A stretch of 64,000 nt of DNA, from positions 1 through 64,000 of the forward strand of contig NZ_SATR01000014.1 in the NCBI RefSeq assembly GCF_004551525.1. Direction: 5' to 3'. Made by a program: the position numbers and the translations under genes. Below, in pieces: positions 16,920 to 27,256 of the stretch (position 1 is its first letter; every line of letters begins with the position of its first letter). Under the pieces are notes generated by a model that saw only the letters and a list, made by a program, of their open reading frames with translations, ran no database searches and was not told the DNA's origin. The stretch comes from Vibrio ouci (GTDB lineage Bacteria > Pseudomonadota > Gammaproteobacteria > Enterobacterales > Vibrionaceae).

Positions 16920-18506
16920 TTACGAGTCCACGCCTAGGGCTTCTTTGATACCCGAAGCAATAGTGATCACGTTTGCACCATAGATGACTTGGATACCCTT
17001 AGGCATACGCACCACGCCGATCGCGTTTAGCTCTTTCTTCCAGAAGTCGTCACTGGCGGTCAGCGTGTCATCATGCAGAGAGACGCGTAGACGAGTGGCA
17101 CAGTTAGATACGTTATCAATGTTATCCGCGCCGCCGAGCGCCTTGATGATCTCTACAGGTAGACCAGCGGTGTTTTGTTTCTGCTTTTTCTTGAAATCGT
17201 CTTTGCTGTACAACGCAATGTCACCCTCTTCTGCATCCTCACGACCCGGAGTTTTCGAGTCGAACTTCAAGATGAAGAACTTAAAGGTGTAGAAGTAAAT
17301 TACGAAGTAAAGTGGAATGATCCATAGCAGTGCCCATGCGTGTACCTTCTCAGGTTGTAGCAGGTTTGGCACCATGAACAGTAACTGGTTACCGTGGATA
17401 GACACGCCCATCATTTCAGTAATCACATACGCAAGACCATTTAGCGGTACGTGCACAGCAAAGAACAGGAATGGCTGAACAAATAAGAAGGTGTACTCTA
17501 GAGGCTCTGTGATACCGATAACCGCTGCAGTAAACACAGCAGGAACCATTAGCGCAGCCACTTTCTTACGGTTTTCAGTTTTCGCTGTTACGTACATTGC
17601 ATACGCAGCACCGGTTAGGCCACCGATCTGAATTGGAATACGACCACTAGTGAAGTTGTGGGTGATGTAGCCCGTTGCATCAGGTGAGCTCATTTGACCG
17701 TTCATGATGTTACGAACACCTTCGTAAATCACGCCATCAATTTCCATTACGCCACCAACACGAGTGTACTCGATAGGGAAAGCAATCAGGTGATGAAGAC
17801 CAAATGGCAGTAGACCTTTATCAAACACACCGAATAGGAATGAACCAAAGATGCCCGAGCTAGTGATCAAAGTCGTAATTGACTGTAGACCACCCGCAAT
17901 AGGAGGCCATGCGTGGTAAGCAACTAAACCTACAGGCATGATCGCCATGTAAGAGAAGATCACGACAGCGCGAGGACCAGAGAAGAAACTCAACATTGAT
18001 GGCATTTCAAATTTGTAGAAACGGTTATGTAGCCATGCCGTCAAACAACCCACGATGATACCGCTGAAAATACCCATGTTGTATGAGAATACGCCTAGGT
18101 TTTCACCCCATAGTGAATTGAAGTTTTGTGCGTCAACTTTGTCGTAACCTAATGTGTTTACTAGGTAGTCCACGCTGGTTGTTTCTGGTGTCCAGCCGTT
18201 GAATGAGGCAATAGAGCCAATCGCAACGTTGAAACACATAAACATAGTGAAGCCAGTGAACGCCGCCCACCCTTTCTCTGATTTAGAAAGCGCGAACGCC
18301 AAACCAATGGCAAAGAATGGTGGTAGGTTACGCATCACCATCAAACCGAGATCCAACATCAGTTTGAAGAATGCATAGATAACAGAGTCTTGAGCAGACA
18401 TTTGGTTTACAACGCCTGCACCAATACCAATGTAAATACCTGCAATTACTAACACGATGATAGATACCATCATGCCGCCAGCAAGTGCTTGAACCTTATC
18501 TCTCAT
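16920..18506 (-). CDS. PTS sugar permease EIIC-EIIB, Glc family
   Basis: 528 residues. EIIC occupies about 1-425 with some ten membrane segments (GLLPFGLHHLIAFPIEYTRV and GITEPLEYTFLFVQPFLFF are typical of the glucose superfamily). EIIB follows at about 445-528, with the phosphocysteine Cys469 in NCATRLRVSL. There is no EIIA domain, so a housekeeping EIIA-Glc probably supplies phosphate (inference). The substrate is unknown; the operon's pentose-phosphate enzymes argue it enters that pathway. The gene starts 3 bp after the peptidase stop. Its AGGAGTAAAT ribosome binding site is complementary to the candidate sRNA at 15118-15200. Confidence 0.93.
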   Translation of the reverse strand: MRDKVQALAGGMMVSIIVLVIAGIYIGIGAGVVNQMSAQDSVIYAFFKLMLDLGLMVMRNLPPFFAIGLAFALSKSEKGWAAFTGFTMFMCFNVAIGSIASFNGWTPETTSVDYLVNTLGYDKVDAQNFNSLWGENLGVFSYNMGIFSGIIVGCLTAWLHNRFYKFEMPSMLSFFSGPRAVVIFSYMAIMPVGLVAYHAWPPIAGGLQSITTLITSSGIFGSFLFGVFDKGLLPFGLHHLIAFPIEYTRVGGVMEIDGVIYEGVRNIMNGQMSSPDATGYITHNFTSGRIPIQIGGLTGAAYAMYVTAKTENRKKVAALMVPAVFTAAVIGITEPLEYTFLFVQPFLFFAVHVPLNGLAYVITEMMGVSIHGNQLLFMVPNLLQPEKVHAWALLWIIPLYFVIYFYTFKFFILKFDSKTPGREDAEEGDIALYSKDDFKKKQKQNTAGLPVEIIKALGGADNIDNVSNCATRLRVSLHDDTLTASDDFWKKELNAIGVVRMPKGIQVIYGANVITIASGIKEALGVDS

Positions 18507-18509
18507 AAT

Positions 18510-19916
18510 TTACTCCTGAAGTGATATGAGAACTTTCACGTATATTGTTATTGCTTTTCTCAATGACTCGAGGCTGAGCTGTTCGTTAGGCTCATGCACT
18601 TTCGTCACATCACCTGGAAAAGTAGGTCCGAATGCCACACCGTTGTTTAGCGCCCGTGCATACGATGCTGCACCTTTGCTAAAACATTGAGCTTCCATTC
18701 CCGTAACTTCGGAATACGCTTTTCCCATCGCTTGGATAAGGTCACTTTCGGGTGAGAGGTAAGATAGAGGTAAGTACTGCTGCTCGGTGAAACTCACTCC
18801 ATACTTTTGGGATAAGTGTTGGAGTCGGGTACGAGTCTCTTCGATGGTCAGTCCTTTAGGAAACCGAAAATCAAAATCCAAGTTATATCCATGTTCATCA
18901 AGGTTGATTGAAGAGACGCAGCAACTGGTGCCTCCCATCTCATCGTCCATATGTGCTAGCCCTAATTTTGCTCCATCGATTGAGTCTGCAAAGCATGACT
19001 CTAACAACTCGATTAAGCTTTTTGAGTTCGCATCTAACCCTTCAACATGGCGCATCACAGCCATAAACTTGTCCATACAATTTTGGACGCGATGCGGGTT
19101 GCGAGATTTCTCCCACGGCGTTGTCAATACAACGTGGTACAACTCCTTCTGCTGAGTTACGTCGGCAACGCCATCAAAGCGCTGCGCCACACTTGCTGCC
19201 TGTTGGCCTGAAAACCAAACTGAAAGGTGGTGACACGTTGAAGTTCGGTCTCGCTCACTTTCAATTCGATGAATCTGGCACATTCCTAAGTCACGTAAAG
19301 GTTGGGATTCTTTTTGCAACTCGGCATACAAGATACCTTTTTCTCCATTGACGATTGGGAAGTCGCCATCGGGAGAAAAACCAAAAGCCGGTTGGGGCTG
19401 ATGGCGGAAATAATGCTCTACACATTCCCAAGTTGTCTCTTCAGCGCCACCAATAATCACGCGAATTTTGCGTGTCATTGGTATGTTGAGCTGCTTAAAC
19501 ATCTTGAGGATGTATAGCGAAGCCATAAGAGGCCCTTTGTTATCCGTTACGCCGCGACCGAATACTAGGTCTCCTTGCTGATGAAGTTCAAATGGGTGGG
19601 TAATCCAACTTGCTTCATCACCTGCTGGCACAACATCAACATGGTGCAGAATACCAATTTCTTCTTCACCTTCACCGTAGCTAATATCCAACGCATAGCC
19701 TTGGTGATCACGTACTTCAAATCCTTCACGCTTTGCCCAGTCAATCAAGTAATCAAAAGCGTTTCTGATACCTTGACCAAACGGTGCGTTGTCTGATTTA
19801 GTACTTAAATCACGAACTGACGGAATGGCAATTAATCCAGATAAGTCGTTGAGTAATTCATCAGTACAGCCATCAAAATACCCTAACATTTGTGTGGAAA
19901 AATTGCGTTCCGTCAT
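18510..19916 (-). CDS. M20 metallopeptidase, PepV/Sapep-type dipeptidase
   Basis: 468 residues. M20 catalytic elements are in order: LHHVDVVPAG near 90, FGRGVTDNKGP near 118, the catalytic glutamates in GGAEETTWECVEHY, and DGDFP near 180. These match PepV/Sapep dipeptidases, which use Mn2+ or Zn2+ and cleave dipeptides. Its place directly before a PTS gene recalls the putative peptidases frvX and sgcX in E. coli PTS loci. It may hydrolyse an amide-linked or amino-acid-conjugated form of the sugar (inference). Cytoplasmic; no signal peptide. Confidence 0.92.
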   Translation of the reverse strand: MTERNFSTQMLGYFDGCTDELLNDLSGLIAIPSVRDLSTKSDNAPFGQGIRNAFDYLIDWAKREGFEVRDHQGYALDISYGEGEEEIGILHHVDVVPAGDEASWITHPFELHQQGDLVFGRGVTDNKGPLMASLYILKMFKQLNIPMTRKIRVIIGGAEETTWECVEHYFRHQPQPAFGFSPDGDFPIVNGEKGILYAELQKESQPLRDLGMCQIHRIESERDRTSTCHHLSVWFSGQQAASVAQRFDGVADVTQQKELYHVVLTTPWEKSRNPHRVQNCMDKFMAVMRHVEGLDANSKSLIELLESCFADSIDGAKLGLAHMDDEMGGTSCCVSSINLDEHGYNLDFDFRFPKGLTIEETRTRLQHLSQKYGVSFTEQQYLPLSYLSPESDLIQAMGKAYSEVTGMEAQCFSKGAASYARALNNGVAFGPTFPGDVTKVHEPNEQLSLESLRKAITIYVKVLISLQE

Positions 19917-19975
19917 CTTTTAAACCTAATTCATTTGTTGTTGATAGAGATATAAGTAGAGTTGTTATCTAAGTC

Positions 19976-20680
19976 TCAGTTTCGTGCTAACCAGTGCACA
20001 CCACCGTCATCAGCAAACGCCATATAGTCCGCTTTGCGACGGGCAAAAATGCCGTTTTCAACCACGCCAGGAATGCTGTTTAACGCCGTTTCAAGCACTA
20101 ACGGTTCACTTAAATCCAGCCCTGAACAGTCAAGAATGATATTGCCGTTATCCGTCACACAGTTTTCACGTTTGACGGGTGTTCCACCCAAGCTTTGTAG
20201 TGCACGAGTTACCGCCAGTTCAGCAGCAGGAAGGACTTCGATTGGCAGTGGGAAAGCCCCTAAAGCCAGTTTCAAACGGCCACTGTCTGCGATAGTGATA
20301 AAGCTCATCGCCATGGTCGCTAGAACCTTTTCACGCGCTAACGCTGCCCCGCCACCTTTGATGGTTTCGCCGCTGCTTAGCCCTTCATCGATACCATCAA
20401 CATAGACATCAACGCGCTCGCAAGAAGAGATAGGTAGCTCACTTAAACCGGCTTGTTGAAGTGCTTGGCTAGAACGCTCAGAACTCGACACGCAGTGAGA
20501 AAACTCTGCGCCGCTCTGTTTAAGCAATTGAATAAATATCTCTACCGTCGCGCCAGTACCAATACCAATTACAGACGAAGGCGTTAGTACGCTCAGCACT
20601 TGGTCTAAGGCCGCTTTCGCAGCCTTAGTACGCAGGCAGTCTGAGCTATCCATTTCGATAAATCGCTTTGCCATGCCCAT
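19976..20680 (-). CDS. rpiA: Ribose-5-phosphate isomerase A
   Basis: 234 residues. It interconverts ribose 5-phosphate and ribulose 5-phosphate. Family motifs are visible: IGIGTGATVEIFIQLL (phosphate loop), YVDGIDEGLSSGETIKGGGA with catalytic aspartate, and LAREK. It is probably a second, operon-specific copy rather than the housekeeping gene, since it sits between transketolase and a peptidase in a sugar operon. The start at 20680 is preceded by GGAGAGG; the gap from tkt is only 2 bp. Confidence 0.95.
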   Translation of the reverse strand: MGMAKRFIEMDSSDCLRTKAAKAALDQVLSVLTPSSVIGIGTGATVEIFIQLLKQSGAEFSHCVSSSERSSQALQQAGLSELPISSCERVDVYVDGIDEGLSSGETIKGGGAALAREKVLATMAMSFITIADSGRLKLALGAFPLPIEVLPAAELAVTRALQSLGGTPVKRENCVTDNGNIILDCSGLDLSEPLVLETALNSIPGVVENGIFARRKADYMAFADDGGVHWLARN

Positions 20681-20682
20681 GA

Positions 20683-22677
20683 TTACCTCTCCAGTAACGC
20701 GTGTGCTTTCGCGACGACGTTCTCTACCGTAAAGCCGTACATTTCAAATAGCTGATCTGCTGGTGCAGACTCACCAAATGTCGTCATACCGATGATGTCG
20801 CCATTAAGGCCTGTGTATTTAAACCAGTAATCAGCAATACCCGCTTCAATCGCGATACGTTTGCTAACCGATGCTGGTAGAACTTGCTCGCGATATTCCG
20901 CCGTTTGCGCTTCAAACAGGTCTGTCGATGGCATAGAGACGACACGGCAGCGAACGTTAGCAAGCTGTTCTTTCGCCTGCATTGCCAGTGCCACTTCAGA
21001 GCCTGTAGCAATCAAAATTAGCTCTAGCTCACCGTCGCAATCCGACAAGATATAGCCACCTTTTTCGATGTTGTTTAATGTCGCACTGTCACGTTCGAAT
21101 TGAACAAGGTTTTGACGAGAGAAAATCAGTGATGTTGGGCCATCTTTGCGCTCAACCGCCGATTTCCAAGCTACTGCGGTTTCCACTTGGTCACATGGAC
21201 GCCATGTGCTCATGTTTGGCGTTAAACGCAGTGACGCAATTTGCTCTACAGGTTGGTGCGTTGGACCGTCTTCACCTAAACCAATTGAGTCATGGGTGTA
21301 AACAAAGATGCTGCGTTGCTTCATCAATGCTGCCATGCGCAGTGCATTGCGTGCGTATTCCATAAACATCAGGAAGGTGCCGCCGTAAGGGATAAAACCG
21401 CCGTGTAATGCAATGCCGTTCATCATCGCCGACATAGCAAACTCACGTACGCCATAGCTTAGGTAGTTACCTGACGCATCTTGCGCAGAGATAGCTTTAG
21501 AACCAGACCAGTTAGTTAGGTTTGAAGGTGTTAAATCTGCCGAACCACCTAAGAATTCGGGTAAGTGAGCACCGAATGCTTCAATGGCATTTTGTGATGC
21601 TTTACGCGTTGCGATTGTTGCAGGATTAGCTTGCAGCGTTGCGATCACATCTTGGCTGATTTGCTGCCAGTTTTCTGGAAGCTCACCTTCTACGCGGCGC
21701 TTATATTCTGCTGCGAGTTGTGGGAACGCTTGCTGATAGGCACCAAAGCGGTTTTGCCATTGCGCTTGAGCATCTTTGCCCGCGTCTTTGCCATCCCACT
21801 CAGCGTAGATATCCGCAGGAACCTCAAACGGCGCGTAATCCCAACCTAGGTTTTCGCGCACTAATGCCACTTCATCTTCACCTAACGGTGCACCGTGGCA
21901 ATCATGGCTTGCCGATTTATTTGGCGAACCAAAGCCGATAATGGTTTTACAACAAATCAATGTCGGCTTATCTGTCTCTGCTTTCGCTTCTAGAATCGCC
22001 TTACGGATTGCTTCGGCATTATGACCATCCACATCAGCGATAACATGCCAGCCGTACGCTTCAAATCGTTTTGGCGTATCGTCAGAGAACCAACCTTCCA
22101 CTTCACCGTCAATAGAAATGCCGTTGTCGTCCCAGAACGCAACCAGCTTACCTAAACCGAGTGTGCCCGCGAGTGAACACGCCTCATGAGAAATGCCTTC
22201 CATCATGCAGCCATCACCCATAAATACATAGGTAAAGTGGTCAACAATGTCATGACCCGGACGGTTAAACTGCTCACCCAACACTTTTTCAGCCAGCGCC
22301 ATACCAACACCATTGGTAATGCCCTGACCTAGCGGCCCTGTCGTGGTTTCGATACCCGGCGCATAGCCGTACTCTGGGTGACCTGCTGTTTTAGCGTGAA
22401 GCTGACGGAATGATTTGATGTCTTCCATCGTTAAGTCATAACCCGTAAGGTGCAGCAAGCTATAGATCAGCATTGAGCCGTGACCATTGGACAAAATGAA
22501 ACGGTCGCGATCAGACCAAGTTGGGTCGGTTGGATTGTGTTTTAGAAAGTCACGCCACAGCACTTCGGCGATATCTGCCATGCCCATCGGGGCACCTGGG
22601 TGACCAGAACCGGCTTTTTGCACGGCGTCCATGCTAAGAACGCGAATTGTATCAGCGAGTTTAGAACGAGTAATCAT
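20683..22677 (-). CDS. tkt: Transketolase
   Basis: 664 residues, full length. It transfers two-carbon units between sugar phosphates using thiamine diphosphate. Conserved elements: [19 protein letters not shown] near 24-42, the diphosphate-binding [14 protein letters not shown] near 155, and [20 protein letters not shown] near 460. It is very close to E. coli TktA throughout. It follows transaldolase by 11 bp, so it is part of the same transcript. The start is ATG 22677, with AAGGAG upstream, not the TTG at 22683. Likely a pathway-specific copy. Confidence 0.97.
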   Translation of the reverse strand: MITRSKLADTIRVLSMDAVQKAGSGHPGAPMGMADIAEVLWRDFLKHNPTDPTWSDRDRFILSNGHGSMLIYSLLHLTGYDLTMEDIKSFRQLHAKTAGHPEYGYAPGIETTTGPLGQGITNGVGMALAEKVLGEQFNRPGHDIVDHFTYVFMGDGCMMEGISHEACSLAGTLGLGKLVAFWDDNGISIDGEVEGWFSDDTPKRFEAYGWHVIADVDGHNAEAIRKAILEAKAETDKPTLICCKTIIGFGSPNKSASHDCHGAPLGEDEVALVRENLGWDYAPFEVPADIYAEWDGKDAGKDAQAQWQNRFGAYQQAFPQLAAEYKRRVEGELPENWQQISQDVIATLQANPATIATRKASQNAIEAFGAHLPEFLGGSADLTPSNLTNWSGSKAISAQDASGNYLSYGVREFAMSAMMNGIALHGGFIPYGGTFLMFMEYARNALRMAALMKQRSIFVYTHDSIGLGEDGPTHQPVEQIASLRLTPNMSTWRPCDQVETAVAWKSAVERKDGPTSLIFSRQNLVQFERDSATLNNIEKGGYILSDCDGELELILIATGSEVALAMQAKEQLANVRCRVVSMPSTDLFEAQTAEYREQVLPASVSKRIAIEAGIADYWFKYTGLNGDIIGMTTFGESAPADQLFEMYGFTVENVVAKAHALLER

Positions 22678-22688
22678 AGCCAAACTCC

Positions 22689-23642
22689 TTACAGACGCGC
22701 TTCAATCATGGCTTCAAGTTTGCCCTGATCGACTGCAAAATTACGGATACCTTCAGACAGCTTTTCAGTCGCCATTGGGTCTTGGTTCATTTCCCAGCGG
22801 AACTCGGCTTCTGTCATCGCTTGAGGTGCCGCTTTCACTTCATCACGCTCAGCAAACAGTGTTGGCTCAACTTCGCCTTGCTGAGTTGCAAGCTCATCAA
22901 GAATCGCAGGACCAATGGTTAAACGGTCACAGCCCGCCAATGCAAGCACTTCATCTGCATTACGGAAACTCGCGCCCATTACCACAGTGTTGTAGCCATG
23001 ATCTTTGTAGTAGTTGTAGATGTTTGAAACCGAGACCACACCTGGGTCTTCGAACGGTAAGTACTCTTTCTTATCGGTATTGGTTTTGTACCAATCAAGG
23101 ATACGACCAACGAAAGGTGAAATAAGGTAAGCACCCGCTTCTGCACATGCTTTTGCCTGCGCAAAGTTAAACAGTAGAGTCAGGTTACAGTTGATGCCTT
23201 CTTGCTCTAACACTTCCGCCGCGCGGATGCCTTCCCATGTCGATGCCAGTTTGATCAAGATGCGCTCTTTCTCAATCCCTGCTTCTTGGTACATAGCAAT
23301 CAGCTTGCGCGCTTTCACTAGGCTAGCTTCTTTGTCGAAAGATAAACGCGCGTCTACCTCTGTTGAAATACGGCCCGGAACGGTTTTCAAAATCTCTACA
23401 CCAATGTTGACGGCAAGCTTGTCGCTGGCATCAACTAACTGCTGCGCCTTGTCATCACTTTGCTGTTTTGCCCATGCGATAGCATCGACAATTAGGTGGT
23501 CATACTGTGGCATTTCTGCCGCTTTGAGTACCAAAGAAGGGTTTGTGGTTGCATCTTGAGGTTGGAAAGCAGCAATAGCATCAATGTCACCGGTATCGGC
23601 GACAACTGTGGTGTACTTTTTCAATTGTTCTAATTTGTTCAT
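22689..23642 (-). CDS. tal: Transaldolase
   Basis: 317 residues, exactly the length of E. coli TalB. It transfers dihydroxyacetone units through a Schiff-base lysine, here in [29 protein letters not shown] near the N-terminus and [15 protein letters not shown] also match the family. It precedes transketolase by 11 bp, and the HAD gene ends 4 bp before it. The start is ATG 23642, with GAGATG upstream; an ORF start at 23666 adds eight residues inside the previous gene. Confidence 0.97.
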   Translation of the reverse strand: MNKLEQLKKYTTVVADTGDIDAIAAFQPQDATTNPSLVLKAAEMPQYDHLIVDAIAWAKQQSDDKAQQLVDASDKLAVNIGVEILKTVPGRISTEVDARLSFDKEASLVKARKLIAMYQEAGIEKERILIKLASTWEGIRAAEVLEQEGINCNLTLLFNFAQAKACAEAGAYLISPFVGRILDWYKTNTDKKEYLPFEDPGVVSVSNIYNYYKDHGYNTVVMGASFRNADEVLALAGCDRLTIGPAILDELATQQGEVEPTLFAERDEVKAAPQAMTEAEFRWEMNQDPMATEKLSEGIRNFAVDQGKLEAMIEARL

Positions 23643-23646
23643 GGTT

Positions 23647-24381
23647 TCATCTCGATAAACGTTCAATTAAATTTGCTAGCGATAACTGGCTCATAGACGA
23701 CAACACCACATTGGCGTGAGACACATCCAGATGCCGGGTTAATAGGTTGGTTACCGCAACCGTAGAAATATCTGCCGATCGAGCCGCTGTGATTCCAGGT
23801 GGGGAATCTTCAAAGGCAATGGCTTGATGGGCAGAAACTCCCAGTTTTTCGAGGCTGGCTAGGTAGACATCAGGGCAAGGTTTACGGCGTATTTCTTCAA
23901 TCTCTTCCGCCCCGGTAAAACAGTCAAAGTAATGGTCTAGATTCAAACGTTGTAAGATTGGTAAGTAATGCTCACGCTCCGAACTTGTTGCCAACGCAAG
24001 CTTAAGCCGCTTTTGTTTAGCAAAATTAAGATAGTCTCGAACACCTGCTCGCTCAGATAAGGTTTCGATCATTTGATAGGCTAACTCCAACACTCGGTCA
24101 CGGATTTGAGTGTCGCTATGGTTTAAGCCTGAATGGTGACGATAGAGGTAGTAAAGGGCGGTTGCTGGCGCTGAGCTCCCAACTAGTCCAGCAACCTGGA
24201 GAGGCGAAACATCTACACCGTATGGCTTCATCAAAGCTTCCCAGGCTCTGAACATACAGCTTTCCGTATCGACTAAAAGACCATCGAAGTCAAATATCAG
24301 CGCTTTAAAGCGACCACAATCAATGTCCTCTCTTTCCACATTGGTTAGGTTTGGCTTTGTTACTCTGATCTTGCCTTCCAT
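23647..24381 (-). CDS. HAD-family phosphatase/phosphomutase, beta-PGM-like
   Basis: 244 residues. HAD motifs in order: [13 protein letters not shown] (nucleophile and acid/base aspartates); [13 protein letters not shown], the lysine in [24 protein letters not shown]. The helical cap between motifs I and II is of the beta-phosphoglucomutase/YniC type. It probably dephosphorylates or isomerises a sugar phosphate of this pathway. It lies between Fe-ADH (20 bp) and transaldolase (4 bp). An unusually long 25-residue N-terminal extension precedes motif I. Confidence 0.92.
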   Translation of the reverse strand: MEGKIRVTKPNLTNVEREDIDCGRFKALIFDFDGLLVDTESCMFRAWEALMKPYGVDVSPLQVAGLVGSSAPATALYYLYRHHSGLNHSDTQIRDRVLELAYQMIETLSERAGVRDYLNFAKQKRLKLALATSSEREHYLPILQRLNLDHYFDCFTGAEEIEEIRRKPCPDVYLASLEKLGVSAHQAIAFEDSPPGITAARSADISTVAVTNLLTRHLDVSHANVVLSSMSQLSLANLIERLSR

Positions 24382-24401
24382 GTTCTAAACTCCTGTTTTC
24401 T

Positions 24402-25559
24402 TTACACTAAACTTGCATGAAGAATTGACTTCATCTCTTCGCCTGAGGTCAGTGGTAGGTCGAAGCAAAATGCGGGCTCTAGCGCTTCAACATCTTGCTT
24501 GCTGACGCCAACCTGAGTGAGGTTTGACTCCAAGCCAATCTCTTTTAGGAAAGTGACTAAGTGCCCTGCTAAAGATTGCGCTTTCTCTTCGGTGCTTCCC
24601 ACGGCACCAAACAGTTCGGCAACTTGAGCATAACGCTGCGGCTGTTTGCGCCACTGAAGCTGAACATACGCTGGGTACACCACCGCAAGTGTTAAGCCGT
24701 GTGGCAAATTAGTTTTCTGACTACCCAATATTTCACCCAGAGGATGAGGCGCACCTGCACCACCGTTCGCCAGTGAAATACCGCCTAATGTGTCTGCAGT
24801 CGCAAGGTCGCAACGGCCTTGGATATCCGAGCCATCTGCAACGACTTTTGGCAAGTTATCCACCACCAGCTTCATCGCTTGCAGCGCAAGTTGGTCGACA
24901 AATGGTGATGGACGAGTACCAGTAAATGATTCAAACGCGTGTGAAAAAGCGTCAAAACCTGTCATTGCCGTCATTCTTGGTGGTAGTGTCAGCATCAACT
25001 CAGGATCGATCACTGCTTCTACTGGAAAAAACTCTGGATGGAATAACGTCAGCTTGGCGTGCTGTTCAACGTGAGTAATAACCGCAGCTTGCGTGACTTG
25101 AGAACCCGTACCAGACGTCGTCGGTACCGCAATCAAAGGCACAACAGGTGCTGGTAGGTTGGCAATATCACCAAACGGCGAATCATAAGTTGCAAACCAG
25201 TGCGCCCAGTTAAGCTCTTCTGCATTAATCGTTGCAGCAATGATCTTAGCGGTATCAATGGATGAACCACCGCCGACGGCTAACACCACATCACACTCTG
25301 CCGCTTGTGCGACTTGTCGACCTAGTTCAACCACTGTTGTTGGTGGGTTAGGTACGACACCATCAAAGTGAGTAACCGTAATACCTTCGTTTGCCAGCAA
25401 AGAAAAGATGCGGTCATAGGCAGGTTTCACTGCGTCAAAAATCGGTTCTGAAACCACCAAGCAACGCTTGCCATATTGCGCGACCAATTGACCAATTTTT
25501 TGAATTTCACCCGGGCCGAATGTCAGCTTAGTCGGTTGATAATGTTGAAATTGTGTCAT
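24402..25559 (-). CDS. Iron-containing alcohol dehydrogenase
   Basis: 385 residues. The N-terminal nucleotide-binding domain shows VLAVGGGSSIDTAK near 90 and AVPTTSGTGSQVTQAAVIT near 140. Metal ligands are in the C-terminal domain: an aspartate in IDPELML, histidines in DAFSHAFES, APHPLGEILG and NLPHGL. Family members reduce aldehydes or oxidise alcohols and polyols with NAD(P). In this operon it could oxidise a sugar alcohol or its phosphate (inference). The start is ATG 25559, with AAGGATT upstream. Confidence 0.94.
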   Translation of the reverse strand: MTQFQHYQPTKLTFGPGEIQKIGQLVAQYGKRCLVVSEPIFDAVKPAYDRIFSLLANEGITVTHFDGVVPNPPTTVVELGRQVAQAAECDVVLAVGGGSSIDTAKIIAATINAEELNWAHWFATYDSPFGDIANLPAPVVPLIAVPTTSGTGSQVTQAAVITHVEQHAKLTLFHPEFFPVEAVIDPELMLTLPPRMTAMTGFDAFSHAFESFTGTRPSPFVDQLALQAMKLVVDNLPKVVADGSDIQGRCDLATADTLGGISLANGGAGAPHPLGEILGSQKTNLPHGLTLAVVYPAYVQLQWRKQPQRYAQVAELFGAVGSTEEKAQSLAGHLVTFLKEIGLESNLTQVGVSKQDVEALEPAFCFDLPLTSGEEMKSILHASLV

Positions 25560-25638
25560 GATAAAATCCTTGGTTATGGTGCCAGACCGGAGCACATAGG
25601 GGGTTGTCAGCCCAGCACCAAATTCATTTAACGCTTAA

Positions 25639-26361
25639 TTAAGCCGGTTCTACTACTGCTTCAGCAGCTACATTTTTCTCAGCTTGGTCTAGCGCAGCGC
25701 GGAAGTCGTGCACACCCGCTGTGATGCCTTTTTCGTGACCGAAGATGTTAGTAGACGCAACCATCACATCGATATCTTCTTTCAGTAGTGCTTCTAGGTT
25801 GTGGTTACGGATACCGCCATCAACACATAGCTCACAGTTAGGGTTACGCTCATTGATAAGCTGACGAGCTTCGCGAATCATTTCGATTGCAGACTCACGC
25901 CATAGCCACTCATCGTTGTTTACGCCGTGGATAACAATGTGCAGACGGTCAAGGTAGTAAATCGCTTCTTTAACGAAAGAAACTGGTGTGAAACAGCCAA
26001 CCGTTAGACCAAACTTCATGTTGTAGTCGCGGCAGTACTTCATCATGTACGCCAGTGGTGCGCCTAAGAAGTTTTCTGCAGGAAGAATCAGCATATCTGC
26101 GCCTGCCGCTGCGATTTTTTCTACAAACAAGCGGTCACAATCTTTGAAGTAAGCGTGCACTTCGATTGGCTTATCTGTGTATTGACGAATACCTTCAACG
26201 ATTTGGTGGCCACCCATTAGCTGCATGTTTTTTAGGTCATGCATATCTGCTGCATCACAGTGAATGTAGTCTGCGCCTGCATCTGAAACTTCTTTTACGA
26301 TGTCAGCCATGTGACCGTAATCAACGTGCGCTAAACCTGCAGCAATTTTTACTTTTTTCAT
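25639..26361 (-). CDS. Ribulose-phosphate 3-epimerase-family protein
   Basis: 240 residues, a TIM barrel of the RPE family but clearly diverged from the housekeeping enzyme. The expected metal ligands are kept: the histidine and aspartate in DYIHCDAAD (near 32-38), the histidine in EVHAYF (near 69), and the aspartate in CVDGGIRN (near 184). Related divergent members include AlsE (allulose 6-phosphate) and SgcE. A 3-epimerase acting on a ketose phosphate is likely; the exact sugar is unknown. Good AAGGAAA ribosome binding site. Confidence 0.9.
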   Translation of the reverse strand: MKKVKIAAGLAHVDYGHMADIVKEVSDAGADYIHCDAADMHDLKNMQLMGGHQIVEGIRQYTDKPIEVHAYFKDCDRLFVEKIAAAGADMLILPAENFLGAPLAYMMKYCRDYNMKFGLTVGCFTPVSFVKEAIYYLDRLHIVIHGVNNDEWLWRESAIEMIREARQLINERNPNCELCVDGGIRNHNLEALLKEDIDVMVASTNIFGHEKGITAGVHDFRAALDQAEKNVAAEAVVEPA

Positions 26362-26370
26362 GAGATTTCC

Positions 26371-27213
26371 TTAGTAGCTAAATGAGTGTTGGCATGTGTG
26401 CTGACCTTCACGAACGATGAGTCGTAAATATTGGCCAATGCCGCAACCGTTGTTATCTGTGATAATGAGATTGGCTAGTCCGCGAAGTGCTGGGCTAGCG
26501 TTTGCCATCGCGACTGGTTCACCAACGGCTTTAAACAATGAGATGTCGTTGTCGCCGTCACCAAACGCGATGGTAAGATTTGGGTTGAGGTTATGCTGAG
26601 CTAACCAAGTTGCAGCGGATTGACCTTTATTCACACCAAGGCAAGTAATATCGAGCTTATTTGGCGCAGAGAGATCCGCTTGCAGAATATTGGTTAATGA
26701 GTCACGAAGCTGGCACAGCGCCTGTTTGTCACTACTCGATACCAACACCTTATATACGTCTCCGCATACTTGTTGCAGCTCAGCCAGCGATGGCATGATT
26801 TCCATATGGGCATCAATACCCAATTGACTCATCTGACGCTCAAGTCCTTGAAAATGGCTTGAAGCCTGTGGCGCGTAAATGCCGTTTTGAGCATAAAGAG
26901 TAAAATCAAACTGACCTAAGCTGAGTGTGTCTAATAACTGTTTCAGTTGGTGAGCATTAAAGGCTTGAGCATTGCGGTAATCGTTACTCGCTGCATCGTA
27001 TTGGTAAGCGCCATTGCAGCAAATCAATGGAGCAGTAATACCGAGTTGATTGGCAAAAGGCAGCATCAATTGATGAGGTCGCCCACTTGCCAACGTCACT
27101 TGATAACCTTCATTTAGCGCTTGTTGAATAGCTTCAACATTGTTCACGCTAATCTGGTTGTGATCGTTTAGTAAGGTTCCATCTAAATCGATAATGATTG
27201 CTTGATACTTCAC
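26371..27213 (-). CDS. Cof-type HAD phosphatase
   Basis: 280 residues. HAD motif I, IIDLDGTLLND; motif II, TLASGRPH; the large alpha/beta cap between about 85 and 190; motif IV, FGDGDNDISLFKAVG. This is the Cof/YbiV group, which dephosphorylates sugar phosphates and related metabolites. It is the first gene of the operon, 216 bp from the divergent DeoR gene. The start is GTG 27213, because AAGGAGG lies just upstream; the longer ATG ORF from 27243 would bury that site. Confidence 0.92.
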   Translation of the reverse strand: MKYQAIIIDLDGTLLNDHNQISVNNVEAIQQALNEGYQVTLASGRPHQLMLPFANQLGITAPLICCNGAYQYDAASNDYRNAQAFNAHQLKQLLDTLSLGQFDFTLYAQNGIYAPQASSHFQGLERQMSQLGIDAHMEIMPSLAELQQVCGDVYKVLVSSSDKQALCQLRDSLTNILQADLSAPNKLDITCLGVNKGQSAATWLAQHNLNPNLTIAFGDGDNDISLFKAVGEPVAMANASPALRGLANLIITDNNGCGIGQYLRLIVREGQHTCQHSFSY

Positions 27214-27256
27214 CTTGGCCTCCTTTGACTCTTCGTGACGCAAAATGACTATAAAC

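Noticed and set aside
25578..25619. A hairpin between the Fe-ADH and epimerase genes (GGTGC / GCACC)
   Set aside because: Only five pairs close a large irregular loop; this is too weak to call a terminator or riboswitch.
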